Positions 41,315-49,646 of a stretch of 64,000 nt of DNA are shown here, piece by piece. Source of the DNA: Mycolicibacterium sp. S2-37 (GTDB lineage Bacteria; Actinomycetota; Actinomycetes; Mycobacteriales; Mycobacteriaceae); assembly GCF_017352375.1 (NCBI RefSeq), contig NZ_JAFEVR010000002.1, positions 124,001-188,000 of the forward strand, given 5' to 3'. Under the pieces are notes generated by a model. That model searched no databases. It had not been told where the DNA came from and was given only the letters and a program-made list of their open reading frames with translations. Position 1 is the stretch's first letter. Each line of letters starts with the position of its first letter. The translations under genes were made by a program, and so were the position numbers.

Positions 41315-42079
41315 GTGACCGTGCTGATCGAGGATCCGTTGATCGCGGGCATGAGCATCAAGCGGCCGCTACCGCTGCATGAGTCCAGCCGACGGCTTCG
41401 CGAGCTCTATCCGGAGTGTCCGCGGGTGTACGGGGTCGCTGTCATGGGCGATCTGTCCCGGCGCCGGTGGTGGCCGCTGGCCGAGGCGCTGACCTCCGAG
41501 CGGCTGCAGGGGATGTTCGATCTCGCCGCCGCCGAGACCGACAACCGTGCGGCGGTGGCCCAGCAGTTGGCTGCGACACTGGCCCACGTCGTCCTCGGCC
41601 GCGTGATCCCGCTCCTGGTCCTCGAGGGCCGGGCCTGGGATACCGGACTGGAGAACCTCTGGGTGCACGTCGACTCGGAAGGCGCCATCGACTGGGTCGG
41701 TGTCGTCGACCCCACGCTGCGCGCGCTTCCGGAGGACCCGTTCTTCGCCTCGGGTCGCCGACGCATCGGTGGTCCGAACGGCATCGTCGCGCTGCCCAGC
41801 GAGGCCGCCCTGGCGACCTGGGTCGCGCACCGCAGCCACCGGGCGCTGGCGCCGCTGTTCAACGGGCTCGAGTCGATCTGCGGTGGCGCCATGTCGGTTC
41901 CGGCGATGTGGCATCTGGTGGGCGCCGCGGTCGTCGGCGCGGCGACTCAGGTTCCGCTGCTGGCCGGGTCCAGTGAGTGGACCAGCATGCGCCGCGGCCA
42001 GGCGGTACTCGACGCGCTCGTCAGCTTCGGCCTGCCCGTCCGCGGTTCGGTCCGCGGAGGGAAGGTCTTGTGTAATTAG
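41315..42079 (+). CDS. Iron-box-controlled conserved protein, FhuF-like (siderophore-iron reductase related)
   Basis: 254 residues, no signal peptide. The middle reads TLAHVVLGRVIPLLVLEGRAWDTGLENLWVHVDSEG, resembling the substrate-binding part of FhuF-type ferric-siderophore reductases. The C-terminus (MWHLVGAAVVGAATQVPLLAG...LVSFGLPVRGSVRGGK) resembles the same family, but the C-x2-C-x(n)-C cluster that binds the [2Fe-2S] centre is missing: only one Cys lies near the end (LCN). It therefore may have lost the cofactor or be a different binding protein. The GTG start at 41315 follows GGGAGA. It is preceded by an IdeR box, and its stop codon lies within a second one. I recall no counterpart in M. 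tuberculosis. Confidence 0.7.
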   Translation: MTVLIEDPLIAGMSIKRPLPLHESSRRLRELYPECPRVYGVAVMGDLSRRRWWPLAEALTSERLQGMFDLAAAETDNRAAVAQQLAATLAHVVLGRVIPLLVLEGRAWDTGLENLWVHVDSEGAIDWVGVVDPTLRALPEDPFFASGRRRIGGPNGIVALPSEAALATWVAHRSHRALAPLFNGLESICGGAMSVPAMWHLVGAAVVGAATQVPLLAGSSEWTSMRRGQAVLDALVSFGLPVRGSVRGGKVLCN

Positions 42080-42094
42080 GGCAGCCTTGCCTAT
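42076..42094. promoter_or_regulatory. Second IdeR-type iron box with promoter of the MrsI-like RNA
   Basis: TTAGGGCAGCCTTGCCTAT keeps the symmetrical TTAGGnnAGnCTnnCCTA skeleton of the iron box. It overlaps a promoter made of TTGTGT (42068-42073), 18 bases, and TATCCT (42092-42097), giving a start near 42104. It also covers the stop codon (TAG, 42077-42079) of the preceding gene. No protein gene starts close downstream, so the target is the short RNA. Confidence 0.7.
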
Positions 42095-42103
42095 CCTCTA
42101 GAC

Positions 42104-42235
42104 AGATCGACCGAAGTGAACGCACCACCATCTCCACCGAGAACCACCGGACCGCGCCGGAGTCCTGAGGGCTGCAGAGACCCCCGGTCCACTCGAAGGG
42201 CGGGTCCCGCATTCTGTGCGGGGCCCGCCCGTTCT
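42104..42235 (+). ncRNA. mrsI: Putative iron-responsive small RNA, MrsI-like
   Basis: An independent transcription unit of about 130 nt is predicted between the iron-box promoter (start near 42104) and the strong hairpin ending at 42230. It encodes no convincing protein. The M. tuberculosis sRNA MrsI (ncRv11846) lies in the equivalent place, between blaI (Rv1846c) and the thioesterase Rv1847, and is induced by iron limitation under IdeR to repress non-essential iron proteins. Position, promoter and terminator agree. I could not compare the sequences, so the identity is by synteny and the 5' end is approximate. Confidence 0.7.
42198..42230 (+). terminator. Strong hairpin terminator of the small RNA
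   Basis: GGGCGGGTCCCGCA and TGCGGGGCCCGCCC form a 14-bp stem with one G-U wobble around a 5-base loop (TTCTG), followed by GTTCTCGT. It is the most stable intergenic hairpin seen in this window. It ends 18 bases before the thioesterase start, so it separates the small RNA from that gene. Confidence 0.8.
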
Positions 42236-42247
42236 CGTGTCGGGGCG

Positions 42248-42679
42248 ATGCGTGTAGACACGACTGCTGTGACCGCACACGTACCCGAAAGCCTCGGCCA
42301 GGGTTTCGACAGAGAACTCGGACTGACCTATCTGGAGGTCACCCCTGACGGCGGCCGTGCCCAGCTCACCCTCACCGACAAGCTCCTGCAGCCCTGGGGC
42401 ATCGTTCACGGCGGTGTCTACTGCTCGATCATCGAGAGTCTGGCCAGCGTGTCCGGTCACGTGTGGCTCTCGGCCAACGGCGGCGGCACCGTCGTCGGGG
42501 TCAACAACAACACCGACTTCCTTCGCGCCGTGTCCGGTGGCACGGTGACCGCGGTGTCGACGCCGATCCACCGCGGCCGCCGCCAGCAGCTGTGGCTGAT
42601 CACCATCACCGCGGACAACGACAAGGTGGTCGCGCGCGGTCAGGTCCGGCTGCAGAACGTGCCCGACGAACGCGGCTGA
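42248..42679 (+). CDS. PaaI-type hotdog-fold thioesterase
   Basis: 143 residues from the ATG at 42248. The motif LLQPWGIVHGGVYCSIIESLAS is the PaaI/4-hydroxybenzoyl-CoA thioesterase active-site helix, with GxxHGG preceding it. VGVNNNTDFLRAVSGGTVTAVSTPIHRGRRQQLW completes the hotdog sheet. The enzyme would hydrolyse acyl- or aryl-CoA thioesters. It matches Rv1847. An in-frame start at 42116 is rejected because it would lie in the small RNA and translate through the terminator. A GTG at 42269 would remove seven residues and is a possible alternative. It is 48 bases before ureA. Confidence 0.88.
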   Translation: MRVDTTAVTAHVPESLGQGFDRELGLTYLEVTPDGGRAQLTLTDKLLQPWGIVHGGVYCSIIESLASVSGHVWLSANGGGTVVGVNNNTDFLRAVSGGTVTAVSTPIHRGRRQQLWLITITADNDKVVARGQVRLQNVPDERG

Positions 42680-42727
42680 CTCGCACCGCGCTGCTGACTG
42701 CGGCGCGTCGTGGCAGGATCGCCGACT

Positions 42728-43030
42728 ATGCGTCTGACCCCGCATGAGCAGGATCGCCTGCTCATCTCGTACGCCGCCGAGCTGGCCCGCAGGCGGCAGG
42801 CCCGCGGGCTGCGGCTCAACCATCCGGAGGCGGTCGCCGTCATCACCGACCACCTGCTCGAGGGGGCCCGCGACGGCCGTACCGTCGCCGAGCTGATGGC
42901 CAGCGGGCGCGACGTGCTCAGCCGCGACGACGTCATGGAGGGGGTTCCGGAGATGCTGCACGACGTCCAGGTGGAGGCCACCTTCCCCGACGGCACCAAA
43001 CTCGTCACCGTCCACCACCCGATCCCGTGA
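42728..43030 (+). CDS. ureA: Urease gamma subunit
   Basis: 100 residues, standard length. [35 protein letters not shown] is the family N-terminus, and [44 protein letters not shown] the C-terminus. With UreB and UreC it forms the (UreABC)3 nickel enzyme that splits urea into ammonia and CO2 in the cytosol. It heads the operon ureABCFGD; ureE is absent, as is normal in mycobacteria. The next gene starts 9 bases after the stop. Confidence 0.96.
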   Translation: MRLTPHEQDRLLISYAAELARRRQARGLRLNHPEAVAVITDHLLEGARDGRTVAELMASGRDVLSRDDVMEGVPEMLHDVQVEATFPDGTKLVTVHHPIP

Positions 43031-43039
43031 GGCACGATC

Positions 43040-43360
43040 ATGATCCCCGGTGAGATCCTCTTCGGTGACGGCGACGTGGAGATCAACGCCGGCGCCCCCC
43101 GGCGGGAACTGACGGTGACGAACACCGCGGACCGTCCGGTGCAGGTCGGCAGCCATGTTCACCTGCCGCAGTCCAATGCCGCGCTGGAATTCGACCGTGC
43201 CGCCGCCCACGGCCACCGGCTCGACATCCCCGCGGGTACCGCCGTGCGCTTCGAACCCGGTATCACTCAGCAGGTGTCGCTGGTGCCGCTGCGCGGCAGC
43301 CGCGAGGTGTACGGGTTGAGTCTCGACGCCCCGGGCCGATTGGACGGAGACGGCCGATGA
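43040..43360 (+). CDS. ureB: Urease beta subunit
   Basis: 106 residues. [18 protein letters not shown], the [29 protein letters not shown] core and [16 protein letters not shown] are the UreB signatures. It packs against UreC in the trimeric enzyme and contributes no nickel ligand. Its stop codon (TGA, 43358-43360) overlaps the first ATG of a threefold 32-bp repeat that separates it from ureC. In a version without the repeat, the ureB stop would overlap the ureC start directly as ATGA, which suggests that the repeat expanded from an overlapping junction. Confidence 0.96.
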   Translation: MIPGEILFGDGDVEINAGAPRRELTVTNTADRPVQVGSHVHLPQSNAALEFDRAAAHGHRLDIPAGTAVRFEPGITQQVSLVPLRGSREVYGLSLDAPGRLDGDGR

Positions 43361-43452
43361 GCGCCCGCGCGAAGAGGAGACAACGCCGATGAGCGCCCGC
43401 GCGAAGAGGAGACAACGCCGATGAGCGCCCGCGCGAAGAGGAGACAACGCCG
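43357..43452 (+). repeat. Perfect 3 x 32-bp tandem repeat forming three coupled 11-codon ORFs between ureB and ureC
   Basis: Three identical 32-base units occupy 43357-43388, 43389-43420 and 43421-43452. Each starts with ATGAGCGCC, the same first nine bases as ureC, and holds a GAGGAG ribosome site 9 bases before the next ATG. Each unit encodes [11 protein letters not shown] and stops in a TGA that overlaps the following ATG (ATGA). The series is therefore ureB / mini-ORF / mini-ORF / mini-ORF / ureC, linked by four ATGA overlaps. It may tune ureC translation by reinitiation; copy number is likely to vary by slippage. No spacers are present, so it is not a CRISPR. Confidence 0.97.
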
Positions 43453-45174
43453 ATGAGCGCCCTGTCGCGGGACCGCTATGCCGACCTCTTCGGCCCGACC
43501 ACCGGCGACCGCATCCGCCTGGCCGACACCGACCTGCTGATCGAGATCACCGAGGACCTCAGCGGCGGTCCGGGCCTGGCCGGCGACGAGGCAGTGTTCG
43601 GCGGCGGAAAGGTGCTGCGCGAATCGATGGGCCAGAGCCGCGTCAGCCGCGCCGAGGGCGCCCCGGACACCGTGATCACCGGCGTCGTCATCCTCGATCA
43701 CTGGGGAATCATCAAAGCCGACATCGGCATTCGCGATGGCCGGATCACGGCCATCGGCAAGGCCGGTAATCCCGACATCATGGACGGCGTCCACCCGGAT
43801 CTGGTGATCGGGCCGTCCACGGAGATCATCGCCGGCAACGGCCGCATCGTCACCGCAGGCGGGATCGACTGCCACGTGCACCTGATCTGTCCCCAGATCA
43901 TGGAGGAGGCGCTGGGCGGCGGCATCACCACGATCATCGCGGGCGGCACCGGACCCGCCGAGGGCAGCAAGGCCACCACCGTGACGCCGGGCGCCTGGCA
44001 TCTGGCCCGAATGCTCGAGGCGCTGGATTCGTGGCCCATGAACGTCGCGCTGCTGGGCAAGGGCAACACCGTCAGCAGCGACGCGATGTGGGAGCAGTTG
44101 CGTTCCGGCGCATCGGGATTCAAGCTGCACGAGGACTGGGGATCGACTCCGGCGGCCATCGATGCGTGCCTGACGGTGGCCGACGCCGCGGGCGTTCAGG
44201 TCGCGCTGCACTCCGACACCCTCAACGAGGCCGGGTTCGTCGAGGACACCGTCGGCGCGATCGCGGGCCGGTCGATCCACGCGTACCACACCGAAGGGGC
44301 GGGCGGCGGGCACGCACCCGACATCATCACCGTCGCCGCCGAGCCCCACGTCCTGCCGAGCAGCACGAACCCGACGCGGCCGCACACCATCAACACCCTC
44401 GACGAACACCTCGACATGTTGATGGTCTGCCATCACCTCAATCCCAGCGTTCCCGAAGACCTCGCCTTCGCCGAGAGCCGAATCCGGCCCTCGACCATCG
44501 CCGCCGAGGATCTGCTGCACGACATCGGGGCGATCTCGATGATCGGCAGCGACGCCCAGGCGATGGGCCGCATCGGGGAGGTGGTGCTGCGGACCTGGCA
44601 GACCGCGCACGTGATGAAGCGCCGCCGCGGCGCACTGGAGGGCGACACACACGCGGACAACATGCGGGCGCGCCGCTACGTCGCGAAGTACACCATCTGC
44701 CCGGCCGTCGCCCACGGCCTGGACCGCGAGATCGGGTCGGTGGAGGTCGGCAAACTCGCCGACCTGGTGCTGTGGGAGCCCGCGTTCTTCGGGGTGCGCC
44801 CGCACGCGGTGCTCAAGGGCGGCATGATCGCCTGGGCCGCGATGGGCGACGCCAACGCCTCGATCCCGACGCCGCAGCCGGTCCTGCCGCGACCGATGTT
44901 CGGGGCCGCCCCGGCCGCGGCGGCGGCGACCTCGCTGCACTTCGTGGCGCCGCAGGCGATCGAGGACGGCCTGGCCGACCGGATCGACGTCCGTAGGCGT
45001 CTGGTGCCGGTATCAGATTGTCGGCAGATCAGGAAAGAGCACATGCCGCTCAACGACGCACTGCCCCGTATCGAAGTCGACCCCGACACCTTCACCGTCC
45101 GCATCGACGGCGACGTCTGGCAGGAACAACCGGCCACCGAACTGCCGATGGCGCAACGCTATTTCCTCTTCTGA
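43453..45174 (+). CDS. ureC: Urease alpha subunit (catalytic)
   Basis: 573 residues, full length. The binuclear nickel site is intact: [13 protein letters not shown] (two His), the carbamylated Lys in [15 protein letters not shown], His in [11 protein letters not shown] and [17 protein letters not shown], and Asp in [11 protein letters not shown]. The flap carries [22 protein letters not shown] with the catalytic His. The start at 43453 is the fourth ATG of the repeated junction and gives the expected [19 protein letters not shown] beginning. Its ribosome site is the GAGGAG in the last repeat unit. It is followed 15 bases later by ureF. Confidence 0.97.
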   Translation: MSALSRDRYADLFGPTTGDRIRLADTDLLIEITEDLSGGPGLAGDEAVFGGGKVLRESMGQSRVSRAEGAPDTVITGVVILDHWGIIKADIGIRDGRITAIGKAGNPDIMDGVHPDLVIGPSTEIIAGNGRIVTAGGIDCHVHLICPQIMEEALGGGITTIIAGGTGPAEGSKATTVTPGAWHLARMLEALDSWPMNVALLGKGNTVSSDAMWEQLRSGASGFKLHEDWGSTPAAIDACLTVADAAGVQVALHSDTLNEAGFVEDTVGAIAGRSIHAYHTEGAGGGHAPDIITVAAEPHVLPSSTNPTRPHTINTLDEHLDMLMVCHHLNPSVPEDLAFAESRIRPSTIAAEDLLHDIGAISMIGSDAQAMGRIGEVVLRTWQTAHVMKRRRGALEGDTHADNMRARRYVAKYTICPAVAHGLDREIGSVEVGKLADLVLWEPAFFGVRPHAVLKGGMIAWAAMGDANASIPTPQPVLPRPMFGAAPAAAAATSLHFVAPQAIEDGLADRIDVRRRLVPVSDCRQIRKEHMPLNDALPRIEVDPDTFTVRIDGDVWQEQPATELPMAQRYFLF

Positions 45175-45189
45175 CCGACTCCCGCTCCG

Positions 45190-45825
45190 ATGACCCCGCT
45201 GACCACCCTGCTCGCCCTCGCCGATTCCCGGCTGCCGACCGGCGGCCACGTGCACTCCGGCGGGGTCGAAGAGGCGGTCACCAGCGGGCTCGTCGGTGAC
45301 CTCGACACACTGCGCGCCTACCTGGTGCGCCGCGTCCGCAGCCAGGGCCTGGTGACGGCGTCGCTGGCGGCGGCCGTGCACGCCGGGACGCTCGGTATCG
45401 AGGCCGCCGACCGGGAGACCGACGCCCGGACCCCCGCACCCGCCGCCCGCGCGGCGTCGCGTGCGCAGGGCCGGGGACTGGTGCGGCTGGCCCGCCGGGT
45501 GTGGCCGGAGCGCGACTGGTCGCCGCTCGGCCGGACCCCGCACCTGGCCGTCGCGTCGGGGGCGGCGGGCGCGGCGGGCGGGCTCACCCCCGAGCAGACC
45601 GCCCTGTCGGTCGTCTACACGACGATGACCGGGACGGCCACCGCAGCACAGCGGCTGCTCGCCCTGGATCCGGGCGACGTCGCCGCGCTGACGTTCGAGC
45701 TGGCCGCGCTGTGCGACGACACCGCCGCGCGGGCGGCCAAGGAACTCGCCGACCTGTCCGATCCGCTGCTCGACGTGCTGGCTCAGCGGCACGTCGAGCG
45801 CGAACGTCCGCTGTTCGTGTCCTGA
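45190..45825 (+). CDS. ureF: Urease accessory protein UreF
   Basis: 211 residues, mostly alpha-helical. The start TTLLALADSRLPTGGHVHSGGVEEAV is the UreF signature (family form LLQLADSxLPTGGFAHSGGLE). UreF bridges UreD and UreG in the apo-urease activation complex and gates GTP hydrolysis. An unusually Ala-rich middle (RTPAPAARAASRAQG) is typical of GC-rich genomes. It is 16 bases before ureG. Confidence 0.93.
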   Translation: MTPLTTLLALADSRLPTGGHVHSGGVEEAVTSGLVGDLDTLRAYLVRRVRSQGLVTASLAAAVHAGTLGIEAADRETDARTPAPAARAASRAQGRGLVRLARRVWPERDWSPLGRTPHLAVASGAAGAAGGLTPEQTALSVVYTTMTGTATAAQRLLALDPGDVAALTFELAALCDDTAARAAKELADLSDPLLDVLAQRHVERERPLFVS

Positions 45826-45840
45826 TCGAAAGGCCCACTG

Positions 45841-46521
45841 ATGCCACCACACTTCCTCGACGGAGAACCCCACGCCCACACCGAGCGGCCGCGCCGCCGG
45901 CGGCAGCCCGGCGAACCGCTGCGCATCGGCGTCGGCGGTCCGGTCGGCTCTGGTAAGACCGCGCTGGTCGCCGCGCTGTGCCGGCAGCTGCGCGACGAAC
46001 TGTCGCTGGCGGTGCTGACCAACGACATCTACACCACCGAGGACGCCGACTTCCTGCGCCGCCACGCCGTGCTGCCCGACGACCGCATCGCCGCGGTGCA
46101 GACCGGCGGCTGCCCGCACACCGCGATCCGCGACGACATCACCGCCAACCTGGACGCGATCGACGACCTGATCGCCGGGCACGACCACCTCGACCTGATC
46201 CTGGTCGAATCCGGCGGCGACAATCTCACCGCGACATTCTCCAGCGGGCTGATCGACGTGCAGATCTTCGTGGTCGACGTCGCCGGCGGCGATAAGGTGC
46301 CGCGCAAGGGCGGTCCGGGCGTGACCTTCTCGGATCTGCTGGTGATCAACAAGACCGATCTGGCGCCGATGGTCGGCGCCGATCTCGATGTGATGCGCCG
46401 CGACTCGGCGGCGGTGCGCGGCGACCGGCCGTTCGTACTGGTCTCGCTGACCGAGGATCCCGCGGCGGGACCGGTGCTGTCCTGGGTGCGCGAACAACTG
46501 CGCGTCCCGGTGCAGCACTGA
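45841..46521 (+). CDS. ureG: Urease accessory GTPase UreG
   Basis: 226 residues. A His-containing N-terminus ([18 protein letters not shown]) may bind nickel and partly compensate for the missing UreE. The P-loop is [25 protein letters not shown] and [14 protein letters not shown] hold the CPH metal-binding motif that links nickel to GTP hydrolysis. LVESGGDNL and VINKTDLAP (NKxD guanine specificity) complete the SIMIBI GTPase. It inserts nickel into urease with UreD and UreF. Confidence 0.96.
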   Translation: MPPHFLDGEPHAHTERPRRRRQPGEPLRIGVGGPVGSGKTALVAALCRQLRDELSLAVLTNDIYTTEDADFLRRHAVLPDDRIAAVQTGGCPHTAIRDDITANLDAIDDLIAGHDHLDLILVESGGDNLTATFSSGLIDVQIFVVDVAGGDKVPRKGGPGVTFSDLLVINKTDLAPMVGADLDVMRRDSAAVRGDRPFVLVSLTEDPAAGPVLSWVREQLRVPVQH

Positions 46522-46523
46522 CG

Positions 46524-47189
46524 ATGCGCTCTTTCGTCACGATCATCGCGTGCCCGGGCCGCTCGCCGCGCATCGAGCACACCGGTGGTGTCGCGGCGCG
46601 CCGGACCCGGCCCGACACCGTGCACCTGGTGTCGGCGGCGGCGACCCCGTTGGGTGGCGATCTCATCACCGTCCGGATCGTGGTGGAACCGGGTGCGCGG
46701 CTGACCGTGCGCAGCGCCGCAGCGACCGTCGTGCTGCCCGGGTCGGCGACACCGGAATCGCGGACCCACTGGGAGATCGAATCGGCGGGGGAGCTGGACG
46801 TCGACCCGCAGCCGACCGTCATCGCGGGCGGATGCCGGCACACGGCGACGACGCGGGTGCGCCTCACAGGCTCCGGCCGGCTGCGGCTGCGCGAGCAGGT
46901 TCAGATAGGCCGGTCCGGTGAGCGCGACGGTTTCTGGACCGGTGCGCTGTGCGCCGACGTCGACGGTTCACCGCTGCTGCGGCACCGCGTCGAACTCGGC
47001 ACCGCATCGGTTACCGACGACGTGCTGGGCCGACCGATGGCCTGCGTGAGCGAATTGCGTTACCCGGAGCCGACTTTCGACAGTGTGGGTACCGTGTTGG
47101 CGCTGGCGGCAGGTGGCAGCCTGTCGACCTGGCAGGGGGAGCGGCTGGTCAGCTCGCCGCCCGCTCCTTCTCGCGTTCTGTCTCGGTGA
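46524..47189 (+). CDS. ureD: Urease accessory protein UreD (UreH)
   Basis: 221 residues, a beta-rich scaffold that first binds apo-urease and channels nickel. It contains SAAATVVLPGSA, ELDVDPQPTVIAGGCRHTATTRVRL and a REQVQIGRSGERDGFWTGAL segment, as in short mycobacterial UreD proteins (about 210 residues, shorter than the 270 of enterobacterial forms). It starts 2 bases after the ureG stop. Its last 41 bases overlap the convergent ndh gene. Confidence 0.9.
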   Translation: MRSFVTIIACPGRSPRIEHTGGVAARRTRPDTVHLVSAAATPLGGDLITVRIVVEPGARLTVRSAAATVVLPGSATPESRTHWEIESAGELDVDPQPTVIAGGCRHTATTRVRLTGSGRLRLREQVQIGRSGERDGFWTGALCADVDGSPLLRHRVELGTASVTDDVLGRPMACVSELRYPEPTFDSVGTVLALAAGGSLSTWQGERLVSSPPAPSRVLSR

Positions 47190-48534
47190 CCGCCGCGGCG
47201 ATCTCCTCCAGTTCCTCGATGCGTGTTCGCGCATAGGCCTGTTGCTCGGTGATGGTGAGCTGGCCGCGATTGCGGCCCAGGAAGGTCACCGACCACGACA
47301 GCAGTGTCGCGATCTTGGTTCGGAAGCCGACGAGGTAGATGAGGTGCAGGCCCAGCCACGCGAGCCAGGCGATGAATCCGCCGAACTCGAGTTTGCCGAC
47401 CTTGGCCACCGCGTTGTACTTGGACACCGTCGCCATCGAGCCCTTGTCGAAGTACTCGAACGGCTGACGGAAGGCCGGGTTGGCGCCCTTCACCTCGTGT
47501 TTGATGAGGTTCGCCGCGTACTTGCCGCCCTGGATGGCGCCCTGGGCCATGCCGGGGACACCTTCGACCGCGGCCATGTCGCCGACGACCCAGACGTTGG
47601 GGTGGCCCGGGATCGTCAGATCCGGCAGCACCTTCACCCGTCCGGCGCGGTCGACCTCCACCTCGGACTGCTGGGCGAGATCGCGCCCGAGCGGGCTGGC
47701 CGCCACACCGGCCGACCAGACCTTGCAGGCCGACTCGATCCGGCGGGTCGTGCCGTCCTTGTCCTTGACGGTGATGCCATTGCGGTCGACGTCGGTGACC
47801 ATGGCGTTGAGCTGGATCTCCACGCCCATCTTCTCCAACCGCGCCTGCGCCTTCTTGCCGAGCTTCTCGCCCATCGGCGGGAGCACGGCAGGCGCCGCGT
47901 CGAGGAGGATCACCCTGGCCTCGGTGGGGTCGATGTGCCGGAAGCTGCCCCGAAGGGTCTCGTCGGCCAGTTCGGCGATCTGACCGGCCATCTCCACGCC
48001 GGTCGGCCCGGCGCCGACCACCACGAACGTCAGCAGCTTCGCCCGACGGACCTTGTCGCTCGAGCGCTCGGCCTGCTCGAAGGCGCCCAGGATCCGACCG
48101 CGCAGCTCCAACGCGTCGTCGATGGTCTTCATGCCGGGCGCGAACTCGGCGAAGTGATCGTTGCCGAAGTAGGACTGCCCCGCGCCGGCCGCGACGATCA
48201 GGCTGTCATACGGCGTTGCGTAGTCGTGGCCCAGCAGCTCGGAGTGCACTACCCGATTGGCCAGGTCGATGTGGGTGACATCACCGAGCAGAACCTGCGC
48301 GTTGTGCTGCTTGCGCAGGATCAGTCGGGTGGGCGGCGCGATCTCACCCTCGGAGATGATCCCGGTGGCCACTTGGTACAGCAGCGGCTGGAACAGGTGG
48401 TGGGTGGTCTTGGCGATCAGTTTGACGTCGACATCGGCACGCTTGAGAGTCTTGGCGGCCGTGAGACCACCGAACCCCGACCCGATGATGACGACCTTGT
48501 GCCTGTCCGACGCAGTGGCTCCGGGATGGCTCAT
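47149..48534 (-). CDS. ndh: Type II NADH:quinone dehydrogenase
   Basis: 461 residues. Two Rossmann motifs: VIIGSGFGGLTAAKTL (FAD, residues about 11-26) and VVVGAGPTGVEMAGQIAEL (NADH, about 178-196). VWVVGDMAAVEGVPGMAQGAIQGGKYAA is the FAD/quinone-site element. The C-terminus is a membrane-anchoring region (LGLHLIYLVGFRTKIATLLSWSVTFLG). NDH-2 oxidises NADH and reduces menaquinone without proton pumping and is the major respiratory NADH dehydrogenase of mycobacteria. It matches Rv1854c. The ATG has a GAGGAGT site. A 14-bp palindrome lies 83 bases upstream. Confidence 0.95.
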   Translation of the reverse strand: MSHPGATASDRHKVVIIGSGFGGLTAAKTLKRADVDVKLIAKTTHHLFQPLLYQVATGIISEGEIAPPTRLILRKQHNAQVLLGDVTHIDLANRVVHSELLGHDYATPYDSLIVAAGAGQSYFGNDHFAEFAPGMKTIDDALELRGRILGAFEQAERSSDKVRRAKLLTFVVVGAGPTGVEMAGQIAELADETLRGSFRHIDPTEARVILLDAAPAVLPPMGEKLGKKAQARLEKMGVEIQLNAMVTDVDRNGITVKDKDGTTRRIESACKVWSAGVAASPLGRDLAQQSEVEVDRAGRVKVLPDLTIPGHPNVWVVGDMAAVEGVPGMAQGAIQGGKYAANLIKHEVKGANPAFRQPFEYFDKGSMATVSKYNAVAKVGKLEFGGFIAWLAWLGLHLIYLVGFRTKIATLLSWSVTFLGRNRGQLTITEQQAYARTRIEELEEIAAAVTETEREKERAAS

Positions 48535-48616
48535 CAGTACTCCTCGACGGGCGTGAACATGCAGTTCTCGCCCCCTACGCTAGTCGTGGGCGCCCCCCGT
48601 GCGCACCCGGTCGGTT

Positions 48617-48630
48617 GTGGCATATGCCAC
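48617..48630. promoter_or_regulatory. Perfect 14-bp palindrome upstream of ndh
   Basis: GTGGCATATGCCAC reads the same on both strands and sits in the 109-bp gap between the LLM oxidoreductase stop and the ndh start, 83 bases before ndh. Its length and position suit a dimeric regulator's operator at the ndh promoter. The regulator is unknown. Confidence 0.5.
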
Positions 48631-48643
48631 GTGCGGGGCGGGA

Positions 48644-49573
48644 CTAAACGCCGAGCATCGGCTTCAGCGCAGCCGCGACGTCGGTGATGCCGCCGGGGTG
48701 GTAGCCGTTGAGGCTGGTCACCGGGCTGAGGATGACGCCGTCGATGCCGGCGTCGAGGACCTTGGTCTTGATCTGCTCGGCGACCTGCTCGGCGCTCCCG
48801 AAGACCGCCTGCTGTTTGAAGTCCTCGGGGATGACGTCCTCGGTGACGTTGGGGTCGATCAGCGCGATGACCAACATGCTGGTCTCCAGCGTGGCCGGGT
48901 CGCGGTCGACCTTCTCGCACGCCTCCTTGACGACCTGGACCTTGCGCGGCAGCTCGTCGAAGCCGGCGATGACGTTGAGGTGGTCGAAGTGCTTCGCCGC
49001 CAGCGGAATGGTCTTCTTCTCGCCGCTGCCGCCGATCATCAGGGGGATGTGGTCGCGGAAGCGCGGTTCGGCCATGGCCTCCTTCGTGCGGTAGTACCGG
49101 CCCTCGAATGTCGGCCGCTCGCCGGCGAGCATCGGCAGGATGATCTGCAGCGCCTCGCCGAGCTTGTTGAAGCGGTCGGTGAAGGTGCCGAACTCGTAGC
49201 CCAGTGAGTCGTGTTCGAGTTCGTACCAGCCGGTGCCGAGGCCCAGGATTGCGCGGCCCTGGCTGATGACGTCGAGGGTGGTGATCGCCTTGGCCAGCAG
49301 CGTGGGGTTGCGGTAGGTGTTGCCGGTGACCAACGTGCCGAGCTGAACCCGTTCGGTCGCGGTGGCCAGCGCGCCGAGCGCCGTGTACGCCTCGAGCATC
49401 GGCTGATCGGGGGTGCCCAGACCGGGCAGCTGATAGAAGTGGTCCATCACGAAGACCGAATCGAATCCGGCCTGTTCGGCCTCTTTGGCCTGGGCGATCA
49501 CAGTGGGGAAGATGTCGGCGACGCCGGTGCCGTAGCTGAAGTTTGGGATCTGGAGTCCGAGTCGAATCGTCAC
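48644..49573 (-). CDS. LLM-class F420-dependent oxidoreductase
   Basis: 309 residues, a luciferase-like TIM barrel. Typical elements are MTIRLGLQIPNFSYG at the start, VFVMDHFYQLPGLG, VQLGTLVTGNTYRNPTLLAKAITTLDVISQGRAILGLGTGWYELEH, and LMIGGSGEKKTIPLAAKHFDHLN. The GTGWYE-EH segment and GGSG phosphate loop match F420 users rather than FMN monooxygenases. It corresponds to Rv1855c. It precedes ndh in the same direction but is separated by 109 bases. Substrate unknown. Confidence 0.9.
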   Translation of the reverse strand: MTIRLGLQIPNFSYGTGVADIFPTVIAQAKEAEQAGFDSVFVMDHFYQLPGLGTPDQPMLEAYTALGALATATERVQLGTLVTGNTYRNPTLLAKAITTLDVISQGRAILGLGTGWYELEHDSLGYEFGTFTDRFNKLGEALQIILPMLAGERPTFEGRYYRTKEAMAEPRFRDHIPLMIGGSGEKKTIPLAAKHFDHLNVIAGFDELPRKVQVVKEACEKVDRDPATLETSMLVIALIDPNVTEDVIPEDFKQQAVFGSAEQVAEQIKTKVLDAGIDGVILSPVTSLNGYHPGGITDVAAALKPMLGV

Positions 49574-49646
49574 GGATCCGACCCTACGACGGCTAACCGG
49601 AACTCACACCCCGGTTCGCTCTGGGCGAACTCGCCGAAGCGCCGCG

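Noticed and set aside
42116..42247. Upstream in-frame GTG start that would extend the thioesterase by 44 residues
   Set aside because: It would lie in the predicted small RNA and translate through the terminator hairpin. The extra residues are Pro/Arg-rich and unlike the family N-terminus.
43357..43452. CRISPR array suspicion for the 32-bp repeats
   Set aside because: Units are directly abutting with no spacers, and no cas genes are present. The repeat carries start codons and ribosome sites instead.
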